A DNA stretch of 51,009 bases from contig JAKOXK010000012.1 of assembly GCA_029781035.1 (NCBI GenBank), positions 1-51,009 on the forward strand, in the 5' to 3' direction. How positions within the stretch are numbered: position 1 is the stretch's first letter; each line of letters starts with the position of its first letter. The translations under genes and the position numbers were made by a program. Below are positions 23,710-31,570 of the stretch, piece by piece. A model generated the notes under the pieces. The model was given only the letters and a program-made list of their open reading frames with translations, searched no databases and had not been told where the DNA came from. Origin of the DNA: Armatimonadota bacterium. GTDB taxonomy: Bacteria; Armatimonadota; Fimbriimonadia; Fimbriimonadales; Fimbriimonadaceae.

Positions 23710-24963
23710 TCAGGCCAGAGTCGCCACAAGTTCCTCCGTCTCGGCAACGGCTTCTTCGAACGTCTGGCACGCCCACTCGGCTTGCTTCTCGGAGATCACA
23801 AGCGGCGGTTCGATTCGGATCACGCGGGGGTTGTTGAGCGTATAGGCAGCGATCATTCCCCGCTTGACCAGTTGGGCGATGACAAGTTCGCCGACCTCAT
23901 CGATCGCGAACTCGACGCCAATGAGCAATCCCCGCCCACGAACTTCGGCCACGAGGTCATGCTTGCAGGCCATCTCCTTTAAGGCCGTCATCATGAGCCC
24001 GCCCATCTTCTTTGCCCGTTCAATGAGCCCTTCCTCCTGAATCACGTCCAGTGCCGCCAATCCTGCCGCGCAGGCCAGCGAGTTGCCTCCAAATGTGCTC
24101 GTGTGGATCAGCGGATTGACCCCGAAGACCTTGTCCCATACGTCCTTGGTCCCCATGGTCGCGCCAATCGGTACGACGCCTCCGCCGAGGGCCTTGGCGA
24201 GCGGCATGATGTCGGGACGGACGGCCTCGTGCTCGCATGCGAACATGGCTCCTGTCCTTCCGAGTCCCGTCTGCACCTCGTCCACGATCAGGAGCGCTCC
24301 GGACCGGTCACAAGCTTCACGCAGTGCGCGCATATAGCCAACTGGCGGCACGCGGACTCCCCCCTCGCCCTGGATGACTTCGACAATCACGCAGGCTGTC
24401 TCTTTATCGATCGCATGGCTGGCGGCCTCGGAGTCACCGAACGGAACGAACACGACACCCGGGACAAGCGGCTCGAACGGTTTCCGGTACTTCTCACGCC
24501 CTGTCGCGCTCAAACCTCCCATGGTCTTGCCGTGATAGCTGCCCTCGGTACTGACGATCTTGACGCGTCCAGTCGCCATGCGGGCGAACTTCAGAGCCGC
24601 CTCACAAGCCTCCGCACCGCTGTTACTGAAAAACGTGTATTCAAGGCCGCCGGGGGCGACTCGTGCGAGCCGTTCGGCTAGTTCTCCTTGAGCTGAGCAA
24701 AAAAACGTCTTGCCCGAAAGGGGCATTGCGTCCAACTGCTTCTTGACGGCTTCGACGACCTTGGAATGGCGATGCCCCAGGCTGAACACGCCGTAACCTC
24801 CCAGACAATCAAGGTAGCGGCGCCCGTCTTGATCCCAAAGGTAACAACCCTCTCCCTTGACCTCGACGCCGAAACCGGCAAAGCTCATCAAACGAGCCAA
24901 ACCTGGATTCACGTGCCCCGTGTATTGACCGACGGTCTTGGAGAGCAGTTCCTGAGGATCCAT
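23710..24963 (-). CDS. Class III pyridoxal-phosphate aminotransferase (putrescine/acetylornithine aminotransferase-like)
   Basis: 417 residues. Aminotransferase of omega-amino or diamine substrates. YLWDQDGRRYLDCLGGYGVF near 41-60, SNSGAEACEAALKFAR near 113-128 for PLP phosphate, GSYHGKTMG with the aromatic stacking residue, IVDEVQTGLGRTG with Asp228, and PLAKALGGGVVPIGA with Schiff-base Lys257. The N-terminal segment (DPQELLSKTVGQYTGHVNPGLA) resembles PatA-type putrescine aminotransferases, but acetylornithine or other substrates are possible. TAGAAT ends 5 nt before the ATG with no Shine-Dalgarno. It is monocistronic, convergent with the Bax-inhibitor gene. Confidence 0.9.
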   Translation of the reverse strand: MDPQELLSKTVGQYTGHVNPGLARLMSFAGFGVEVKGEGCYLWDQDGRRYLDCLGGYGVFSLGHRHSKVVEAVKKQLDAMPLSGKTFFCSAQGELAERLARVAPGGLEYTFFSNSGAEACEAALKFARMATGRVKIVSTEGSYHGKTMGGLSATGREKYRKPFEPLVPGVVFVPFGDSEAASHAIDKETACVIVEVIQGEGGVRVPPVGYMRALREACDRSGALLIVDEVQTGLGRTGAMFACEHEAVRPDIMPLAKALGGGVVPIGATMGTKDVWDKVFGVNPLIHTSTFGGNSLACAAGLAALDVIQEEGLIERAKKMGGLMMTALKEMACKHDLVAEVRGRGLLIGVEFAIDEVGELVIAQLVKRGMIAAYTLNNPRVIRIEPPLVISEKQAEWACQTFEEAVAETEELVATLA

Positions 24964-24968
24964 AGGGC

Positions 24969-24974
24969 ATTCTA
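24969..24974 (-). promoter_or_regulatory. -10-like TAGAAT next to the aminotransferase start
   Basis: TAGAAT, 5-nt spacer, ATG at 24963; a clear candidate for a leaderless message. Confidence 0.45.
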
Positions 24975-25014
24975 GTCCGGCCAGCAGTAGCGACTGGGAC
25001 GGAATCTGGGCCGC

Positions 25015-25059
25015 AAAAAGCCGAGCCCCCGACCGGCGGAGGCACGATCGGGGACTCGG
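25015..25059 (-). terminator. Intrinsic terminator of the S53 peptidase gene
   Basis: On the minus strand CCGAGTCCCCGA pairs with TCGGGGGCTCGG (12 bp, one G-U; plus positions 25048-25059 and 25021-25032), followed by CTTTTT (25020-25015). It starts 20 bp past the stop at 25079. Confidence 0.8.
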
Positions 25060-25078
25060 ACAGGTTAGCTGGCGATTC

Positions 25079-27259
25079 TCAGGACTTGGTCACGGCGAAC
25101 TTCGCGTATCTGACGTTCCCTGTAAATGAGGTGCCTGGTTCGCCTCGGCGACCGATGGGTGACAAGAACCTCACGAGGGCTCGCACATCGCCTTGGCTCG
25201 ACACGTAGTTGGCGAACTTGGTGTACAGGGTGAACGGAATCTGGACTGTCGCGCCTGTGTGGATCACCGTGTGCGACTTCACCAACTCCCATTTGCTCGT
25301 CGTGAAGTTCCAGAGGAAGATCTGACCCGTGGGGTCCGCTCCAGAGACTGCCGAGACCTTGTACGTCATGGCGATCGACACGATCTTGGTTGGCGCGAGA
25401 CCAGTCGGGAACGTCAGTTGGACGATCGAGGACTCGCCTACGCCCGGAACCGTCGCGCTCTTTTCGCGGTAGCCCGTGCCGGTCCCGTTGACGATGTCGT
25501 TCAGGGATCCGGAGACGTAGGTTCCCTGAAGCAACGCGACGGAACTGGGCGAAACATTGACTGTGTTGTTCCCGTTGTTGAGCTGCGTCTGAACGAACTT
25601 GTCAAAGTTGATGGCGCCCCAACCTGTGCAGAAGTCCCATTTCAGACCGGCCGTCGAGATCGAGCCGTTTGGCAGGATTCCATTGCTTCCTGAAGTCACG
25701 TCGTACCAGACGTCCGACCTTCCGTTCTGACTGTAGAACAGGTCGTTGATCCTTCCGAACCGTCGTTTGCCCTGTGAGTTCGGCGGCAGTCCGCCGAGGC
25801 TCATCAATTGCTGTTCGGCCGTCGCCAGTCCACCAGCAAAGGCGGGTGACGAGCAGCTTGTGCCGCTAAAGGTCGTCAACTGGCCATTGAACACGATGTA
25901 GTAGGCGTCAGACGGGCCGCCAGCGTTGCCAGCCACGTCCGGGCCCAGGCGATAATTGATGTTCGTCGGAACACCGGTCCCGACCTGCCAAGAAGGACGC
26001 TTGTTGAAAGGCACGGCGTCTTGGTCGTCCCATCCGCCCCCGCCATCGGGCCAAGCGACTTCGTTGACGCGAGTGCCATCCGACTGGACGGTGACCTCAG
26101 TTCCGCCCACTAACAACACCTCGGGCTCGTAAAAAGAATACGTGTAGAAGCCGTACCCGATGTTCGTGCCGCTGTCGCCGCTGGCGCACATGTAGGTGAT
26201 GCCCTGCGCGTTCATGGACAGGTGCAAATTGTGAGCCGACGTTGCTGACGATGGGGACAGTGCCCACCCATAGCTCTCTGAAATGATGTCGGCTTGGTTG
26301 TCGTTGGCCTCTTGGGTCAAGACGTCGATCAGCGGTCCGCCTCCATCGTAGATGAGGAAGTTGCAGAGCGGTGCGTAGCCCAAGACAAGCTGAATGTCCA
26401 GGTCGGCTTCACCATTGGCCCCCCCTGTGTAGCCACCGTCCACGGGAATGACAGTGACGTTGCTTCCAACGCCGCCTGGAGGTGTCGGCAGTTGATAGGT
26501 GGAGTAGAAAGTGGGGATGTTCGACAGGAGATAGCCGTCCCAGCTTGAAATCGCGACCGTCCTTCCCTGCCCCTGCTTGCCCTTGTTGAAAAAGGGCGAA
26601 GTCGCATACAGGGTGCGACCTTGATTGACGTTGATCGCCATGGGAAACGGCTTGGTGAAGTTCTCCAAACCCGAAACGTCCAAGACGTCGCCCGCAAGGT
26701 TTGACGGCATTTGAAGCGGCGTCGCGAACGAGTAGTAGCGGGTGTTGCCGTGCTCCTTCGGATCGTACGTCCGGTATTCGTTGATGGTGGTATGGAAAAC
26801 CTTCTGGCACTGAGCGACCGTTCCGTCGGCGAGGATCGACAGTCGGTTTTTGCCGACAAGCTTGATATGCAGACCGTACGACTTCAGGTAGTTCACAACG
26901 GCGTCGACGCGGTTGATCGGCAGACCAAACATCGCGCCGACCTCGTCAGGTGTGATGAACTTCCTGTATTCCGGGCTCTTGGGGTCGCTCACCGAGTCGA
27001 CGAACGCTTGCATACCTTGTGCGTCGCCATAGGGCAGGCTCACAGCGACATGCAGCACCTTGTCTGGACTCGAATGCCCGAGGTAGCGCGACCGGGCCAC
27101 GACCGGTGGGACTGACACGTTGAGTTGGTCAAGTCCCGAGACGAAGGCATAGGCTTGGCCGTAGCGCCACATGCTGGGGACCAACTGCCCCTGAGCTGCG
27201 GTTCCGAGAAGGCTGGCCAGCGCTAAGGACGACGCAAGGATCGCGTTTCGATGAAACAT
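25079..27259 (-). CDS. Secreted sedolisin-type serine-carboxyl peptidase (S53, pro-kumamolisin) with C-terminal accessory domain
   Basis: 726 residues from ATG 27259 (GGGAG 9 nt upstream; MFHRNAILASSLALASLLGT is the signal peptide). Residues about 50-200 are the activation propeptide (LHVAVSLPYGDAQGM..YRKFITPDEVGAMFG). The catalytic domain shows GEADLDIQL with Glu284 and Asp288, CASGDSGTN with the oxyanion Asp362, and FSGTSCSSPAFAGG with Ser468, the S53 triad plus Asp. WYDVTSGSNG and WDFCTGWG form the calcium-site region. After about residue 567 a 160-residue domain follows (PSSVALLQGTYVSG to the C-terminus) that is shared with the neighbouring S8 protease. Extracellular protein degradation, active at acid pH in known members. 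Confidence 0.93.
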   Translation of the reverse strand: MFHRNAILASSLALASLLGTAAQGQLVPSMWRYGQAYAFVSGLDQLNVSVPPVVARSRYLGHSSPDKVLHVAVSLPYGDAQGMQAFVDSVSDPKSPEYRKFITPDEVGAMFGLPINRVDAVVNYLKSYGLHIKLVGKNRLSILADGTVAQCQKVFHTTINEYRTYDPKEHGNTRYYSFATPLQMPSNLAGDVLDVSGLENFTKPFPMAINVNQGRTLYATSPFFNKGKQGQGRTVAISSWDGYLLSNIPTFYSTYQLPTPPGGVGSNVTVIPVDGGYTGGANGEADLDIQLVLGYAPLCNFLIYDGGGPLIDVLTQEANDNQADIISESYGWALSPSSATSAHNLHLSMNAQGITYMCASGDSGTNIGYGFYTYSFYEPEVLLVGGTEVTVQSDGTRVNEVAWPDGGGGWDDQDAVPFNKRPSWQVGTGVPTNINYRLGPDVAGNAGGPSDAYYIVFNGQLTTFSGTSCSSPAFAGGLATAEQQLMSLGGLPPNSQGKRRFGRINDLFYSQNGRSDVWYDVTSGSNGILPNGSISTAGLKWDFCTGWGAINFDKFVQTQLNNGNNTVNVSPSSVALLQGTYVSGSLNDIVNGTGTGYREKSATVPGVGESSIVQLTFPTGLAPTKIVSIAMTYKVSAVSGADPTGQIFLWNFTTSKWELVKSHTVIHTGATVQIPFTLYTKFANYVSSQGDVRALVRFLSPIGRRGEPGTSFTGNVRYAKFAVTKS

Positions 27260-27462
27260 TCTGCATGACTCCCTGGCAGACGACAAACGTCAAGCGCACC
27301 AGATTCAGTATACACACCGTGATTCGGCGTTGCTGGTTGATTCTGCGTGGAAACCCTTGCAGTAGGATCAGAAATCCCTGAACTGAGCCTTCGAATATTT
27401 CGAGCCTCCACGGCGTCCCCTTCGACATATGACGTCCCTGCCGCCAAGCTGTCCAGGCACAA

Positions 27463-27496
27463 GTAAGGCGGGCCACCGACCGGTGGCCCGCCTTAC
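27463..27496 (-). terminator. Strong hairpin terminator after the S8 protease gene
   Basis: Perfect 16-bp inverted repeat, plus positions 27463-27478 and 27481-27496 (arm GTAAGGCGGGCCACCG), only 2 nt between arms, 16 bp past the stop at 27512. On the minus strand the T-rich tail is weak (TTACTTGT). Confidence 0.7.
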
Positions 27497-27511
27497 GGTT
27501 GCCGGATCGTC

Positions 27512-29242
27512 CTAGAACTGGCTGACTTTCGTCACGAGCTGGGCGAACCTGAGCGATCCTGTGAACGCCGTGCCCGACTCGCCCCTCCGACCGACCGGAG
27601 ACAGCATTCGGATGATCGTCTTGACTGTTCCGTCGCTGGCGACGTAGTTGGCTAGGTTTGACGACAGCTGTCCGCTGAACTCCTCGGTCGCTCCCGTCCG
27701 GTTCATCGTGACCGACTTGACAAGCTGCCACTTCTTGGTACTGATGTTCCAAATATAGGACATGGCGGTGACAGGAGGTCCAGCGGTCGCTTGAACCCGG
27801 AAGTCAGGCGCGATGTACTTGAGTTTGGTCACAGGGTCAGTCACTTTGTAGTTGACCTGGACCATGGTCGTGAATCCAACGTTGACGACTTCCTTGGTCT
27901 TTGCGCGGTACCCCGAGCCGGAACCGTTGATAACGTTGTTCAGGTTGCCAGAGTAGTAGGTGCCCGTGAGGAGCGCGAGGCTTGCGGGGGCCACTCCAAC
28001 GACCAACGACTTGCTCGCGTCTGCCGCGAGGGCCGCCTTGTAGAGGTTCACGCGACCATGCCCGAAGATGCTGGGCGAACCGATGTTGTCACACGAGTTG
28101 TACAAGATCGTCTGAACTTCGTCAGGCGTCAAGTCTGGGTTGATCGACCAGATCATGGCGCACACGCCGTTGGTGACCGGTGTCGCCATGCTCGTGCCGC
28201 TCCATGCCTGGTAGCCGCCGTCCATCGTTGTGGACCAGACGTCCACGCCAGGAGCGAAGACGGCCACGCCCTTACCGTAGGCCGAGAAGCCTGCTTTCTG
28301 GTCGTTTGAGTCAGAGGCGCCAACCACGATCGTGTCCGGATAGCTGAACATGTCGAGGTTGCGGTTGTCGTTGCCTGCCGCCCATAGCAGCAGAGAACCC
28401 ATGGCTTTGATCGTCGTGCCGGTCGTGCCGACCGGAGCGTAATCGACGCCAGAGAAGCTGACGCTCACGACCTTTGCACCGTGACCAGCGGCCCAGAGCG
28501 CTCCGTTCAAAAGATCGTCGAACGAGGCATAGCCCTCAGGATAGGCTGCACGGACGGGCATGATGTGGAACTTCCAGCCCTCTCCGACGACGCCCAGGCT
28601 GTTGTTGCCTTGGGCTGCCGCATCGCCAGCGCAGTGCGTGCCGTGGCCGTTGCCGTCCTGCACGTCCCCTCCGTCGACTTCAGCTTTCCGGTTGATCGCG
28701 TCATAGCCCTTGACGATCCCTCCGGAAAGGTCGGGGTGGGCCGTAAAGACGCCTGTGTCAACGATGGCGACCGTCACGTTGCTTGTTCCGGTCCAGATCG
28801 ACCAGGCTTCTTCCGAGTGCATCACCTTGTGGCGCCACATTTGAGGGAACAGGGTGTCGTTCGGGGTCTTCTTGGCCGCAAGCGCGTAGACCCGCCAGTT
28901 CGGCACCGCGTACTCATAGTCGCCGGAACGCATCAGCGCGGTCGAGTAGGTGCTCTCGTTGTAGCCGCTGGGAACTTTCATCACGACCCAGTCCGTCAGC
29001 CCGTTGTGCTCGACGGTGTAAGGTTTCAGCCTGTCGAGAGCGCGCTGGTGGATCTTGGCGATCTGCGTGGCGCTGTAGCCCTCGTCTGCCAATGCGGCCG
29101 GCTGCATCGGACGGACGATCATTTCGCCTGTGAACTCAAGAACGCCCTTCTGTTCATGGAAAGGCCCGACCGCGACGCCCGCCCAGACGCTCGGAACCAA
29201 GCCTAGGAAGGCCGCTGAGATGAACAAACTTCTCTTACACAT
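27512..29242 (-). CDS. Secreted subtilisin-family serine protease (S8) with C-terminal accessory domain
   Basis: 576 residues from ATG 29242 (MCKRSLFISAAFLGLVPSVW, signal peptide). Residues about 35-120 resemble a fervidolysin/subtilisin propeptide (GEMIVRPMQP..). Catalytic residues: Asp162 in VAIVDTGV, His200 in GHGTHCAG, oxyanion Asn291 in WAAGNDN, Ser351 in SGTSMATP. From about 416 a 160-residue C-terminal domain begins (VAPASLALLTGTYYSGNLNN), closely similar to that of the S53 peptidase next door, both closing with LSP-GRRGE-GT-FTG. The two genes are co-directional, 250 bp apart, each with its own terminator, so they are separate transcription units. Confidence 0.94.
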   Translation of the reverse strand: MCKRSLFISAAFLGLVPSVWAGVAVGPFHEQKGVLEFTGEMIVRPMQPAALADEGYSATQIAKIHQRALDRLKPYTVEHNGLTDWVVMKVPSGYNESTYSTALMRSGDYEYAVPNWRVYALAAKKTPNDTLFPQMWRHKVMHSEEAWSIWTGTSNVTVAIVDTGVFTAHPDLSGGIVKGYDAINRKAEVDGGDVQDGNGHGTHCAGDAAAQGNNSLGVVGEGWKFHIMPVRAAYPEGYASFDDLLNGALWAAGHGAKVVSVSFSGVDYAPVGTTGTTIKAMGSLLLWAAGNDNRNLDMFSYPDTIVVGASDSNDQKAGFSAYGKGVAVFAPGVDVWSTTMDGGYQAWSGTSMATPVTNGVCAMIWSINPDLTPDEVQTILYNSCDNIGSPSIFGHGRVNLYKAALAADASKSLVVGVAPASLALLTGTYYSGNLNNVINGSGSGYRAKTKEVVNVGFTTMVQVNYKVTDPVTKLKYIAPDFRVQATAGPPVTAMSYIWNISTKKWQLVKSVTMNRTGATEEFSGQLSSNLANYVASDGTVKTIIRMLSPVGRRGESGTAFTGSLRFAQLVTKVSQF

Positions 29243-29357
29243 GATGCATCTACGGACGGCGTCAAGCCTCCGCAAAGTCGATTATACGGGAAAAAGGTCC
29301 GCATGTGTCGCTTCCTGGCGAAGAACCTCGCAATATCCGTCCGGGCCTGGCGTCAGA

Positions 29358-29363
29358 TACAAT
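29358..29363 (+). promoter_or_regulatory. -10-like TACAAT next to the BON-like gene start
   Basis: TACAAT, spacer TGAGAG (6 nt), ATG at 29370. Transcription would begin at or within a base of the A of the start codon. Confidence 0.5.
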
Positions 29364-29369
29364 TGAGAG

Positions 29370-29609
29370 ATGGCTGATCCGAAGGACGTCCAAGCCTCCA
29401 AATACCTCCGGAGCGAACTCGGGAAGAAACTGATCGATGTGGGACAGGCCGACGTGCGGGTGATGCACGGTGTGGCGTACATCCGTGGCGTCGTCAAGTC
29501 GATTCCCGGGGGCCCTCCCGACGTGAAGGTTGCGATCAACCAGGTCGCGCAGAACCTGCGTCAAAAAGGCATTGTGAAAGACATCGTCATCGACTGCGCC
29601 TATCGCTAG
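29370..29609 (+). CDS. Small BON-like domain protein
   Basis: 79 residues. The pattern LGKKLIDVGQADVRVMHGVAYIRGVVKSIPGG..VKVAINQVAQNLRQKGIVKDIVID matches one BON domain: helix, strand with 'v.v..G.vyLrG.V', helix, strand 'V..i..'. There is no signal peptide, unlike classic periplasmic BON proteins, so it is likely cytosolic and may be a peptide- or membrane-binding regulator. It lies 48 bp upstream of the CoA-transferase fusion on the same strand. Confident as a gene, moderate for the fold. Confidence 0.75.
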   Translation: MADPKDVQASKYLRSELGKKLIDVGQADVRVMHGVAYIRGVVKSIPGGPPDVKVAINQVAQNLRQKGIVKDIVIDCAYR

Positions 29610-29657
29610 TGATGGGAGTCATGGAGAAGGGGACTTTGGCCCGGCCAATAATGCGAA

Positions 29658-31499
29658 ATGATGCCCCTTCTCACGCACAAGGTCGTCACACCTGAAGAGG
29701 CGGTTTCCTATGTCCGCAGTGGGGACCGCGTCTACATTGGATCGAACTGCGGATCGCCCGACACTCTGATCGAGGCCTTGGTCGCTCGGGCTGACCGACT
29801 CAGGGCCGTCGAGATCGTCAGCATCCTGACCTTTGGCCCGGCACCCTACGTGAAGCCCGGACTCGAGGAAAGCTTCCGCTTCGCAGGGTTCTTCCTCGCC
29901 GAGAACGTGCGGGGAGCGGTCAACGAGGGTCGGGCAGACTACATCCCTTGTTTCCTGAGCGAGATTCCGTTCCTCTTTTCGAGCGGACAGTGTCCCGTGG
30001 ACGTCGCCATGGTGTCCGTCGCGCCGCCTGACGAGCACGGCTTCTGCAGTCTGGGCGTGAGCGTGGACATTGGCATGTCGGCTTGTCGCAACGCCCGGAT
30101 CGTCATCGCGGAGATCCAGCCAGAAATGCCCCGCACCCTCGGCGACAGCTGTCTGCACGTGAGTGAGATCACGGCATTCTGCGAGGCCAAGTACCCTATC
30201 AACGAGCACGTGCCCGAGCCACCTGACGAAGTCAGCAAAGCCATGGCGCGGCACATCGCGGCGATCGTCCGAGACGGTGCCTGCCTCCAAACGGGCATCG
30301 GTAAGCTGCCTGGAGCGGTCCTGGACGCGCTCCACGACAAGAACGATCTCGGCGTGCACACCGAGACCTTCTCCGACGCGTTGCTGCCCCTCGTTCGGGC
30401 GGGCAACGTGAATGGCCGAAAGAAAACGCTGTTCCCTGGGAAGGTCGTTTCCACGTTCGTCATGGGCACCAAAGAGCTCTACGAAGAGATCGACAACAAT
30501 CCGTTCTACGAGTTCCGACCGACTGAACAGGTCAACGATCCGTGGGTGATCGCCCAAATCGACGATATGGTGTCGATCAACAGCGCGATCGAGATCGACC
30601 TGACGGGACAGATCGTGGCCGATTCCGTGGGAACCCGATTCTACAGCGGCATTGGCGGCCAAGTGGACTTCATCCGCGGAGCCGGCCGTTCCAAACGCGG
30701 GCGCCCCATCATCGCTCTCCCATCGACGGCCTTGGGAGGCAAGTCCAGCCGCATCGTTTCGTCGCTCAAGCCTTGTTCGGGTGTCGTCACATCGAGAGGG
30801 GATGTCCACTATGTCGCGACCGAGTACGGAATCGCCTATCTGAGGGGACGGCCGGTCCGTGAGCGGGCGCTTGAACTGATCCGGATCGCGCACCCGGACT
30901 TCCGGGACCAGTTGCTCGAGGAAGCAAAGGACAGGGGGTTGATTCCGAAGACGCATCCGACTGTCCGCTTCCCCTACCCCACCCAATGGATGTCGACCAT
31001 TGAGCCTGAGGACGGGACCGTGTTCAACATTCGACCGATCCGGCCGAGCGACGAGGACGCTCTCAAGCACCACTTCTACTCTCTCAGCGCCGAAGCCGTG
31101 TACCAGCGTTTCCACGGAACCATTCCCGCGCTGTCCAACGCGACCTTTTCCGAGCTCTGCAACGTGGACCACAAGTCGCATGTCGCCTTTGTATGCAGTG
31201 AACAAGGGAACATCGTCGGTACGGCCCGGTTCTTCGTGGATCCAGCCAGGAACACGGCGGAAATGGCCATTGCGGTCTTGGACGATTGGCAAGGCAAGGG
31301 TATTGGCAAGGCCCTCCTGGCTGCGATGATCGATGCCGCTCGAGATCTGCACATCTGGTACCTGGAAGGATTTGTGTTGCAGTCGAATCCGCGCATGCTC
31401 AAGCTACTTCACGGATCCGGCGTCCCCTTCAAAGAATGCACAGAGGACGGGACGGTCCACATTCAGTTGGACGTGAGGGAGACGCGAGAGCCGGAATAG
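29658..31499 (+). CDS. Acetyl-CoA hydrolase/transferase-family protein fused to a GNAT acetyltransferase domain
   Basis: 613 residues. Residues about 1-430 are a class I CoA-transferase of the acetyl-CoA hydrolase/4-hydroxybutyrate CoA-transferase group: VRSGDRVYIGSNCGSPDTL at the N-terminus, GIGKLPGAVLDAL, VHTETFSDAL with the thioester Glu236, IGGQVDFIRGA for CoA binding. Residues about 452-610 are a GNAT domain: FNIRPIRPSDEDALKHHFYS, and the acetyl-CoA loop DDWQGKGIGKALLAAM. The fusion is known in several phyla. The acetyltransferase may modify the CoA-transferase or another protein; that is inference. Two consecutive ATG codons start it; an AATAAT hexamer ends 5 nt before the first. Confidence 0.93.
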   Translation: MMPLLTHKVVTPEEAVSYVRSGDRVYIGSNCGSPDTLIEALVARADRLRAVEIVSILTFGPAPYVKPGLEESFRFAGFFLAENVRGAVNEGRADYIPCFLSEIPFLFSSGQCPVDVAMVSVAPPDEHGFCSLGVSVDIGMSACRNARIVIAEIQPEMPRTLGDSCLHVSEITAFCEAKYPINEHVPEPPDEVSKAMARHIAAIVRDGACLQTGIGKLPGAVLDALHDKNDLGVHTETFSDALLPLVRAGNVNGRKKTLFPGKVVSTFVMGTKELYEEIDNNPFYEFRPTEQVNDPWVIAQIDDMVSINSAIEIDLTGQIVADSVGTRFYSGIGGQVDFIRGAGRSKRGRPIIALPSTALGGKSSRIVSSLKPCSGVVTSRGDVHYVATEYGIAYLRGRPVRERALELIRIAHPDFRDQLLEEAKDRGLIPKTHPTVRFPYPTQWMSTIEPEDGTVFNIRPIRPSDEDALKHHFYSLSAEAVYQRFHGTIPALSNATFSELCNVDHKSHVAFVCSEQGNIVGTARFFVDPARNTAEMAIAVLDDWQGKGIGKALLAAMIDAARDLHIWYLEGFVLQSNPRMLKLLHGSGVPFKECTEDGTVHIQLDVRETREPE

Positions 31500-31501
31500 C
31501 C

Positions 31502-31564
31502 CTCCAACGGAGCGCGGGCTTCACTCCAACGGAGCGCGGAATGTGGGCGCGCGGGGACGCGCGC
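31502..31564. repeat. Intergenic repeat and GC hairpin between convergent genes
   Basis: CTCCAACGGAGCGCGG occurs twice (31502-31517 and 31524-31539, period 22 bp); each copy contains the near-palindrome CTCC-AAC-GGAG. A 7-bp GCGCGCG/CGCGCGC hairpin with a GGGA loop follows (31547-31564). It fills the whole spacer between the convergent stops at 31499 and 31571, like a REP-type intergenic element or a bidirectional terminator without T-runs. Confidence 0.55.
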
Positions 31565-31570
31565 TGCTCC

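Noticed and set aside
25800-29250. Recent gene duplication of the two proteases
   Set aside because: Only the C-terminal domain is homologous; the catalytic domains belong to different families (S53 and S8).
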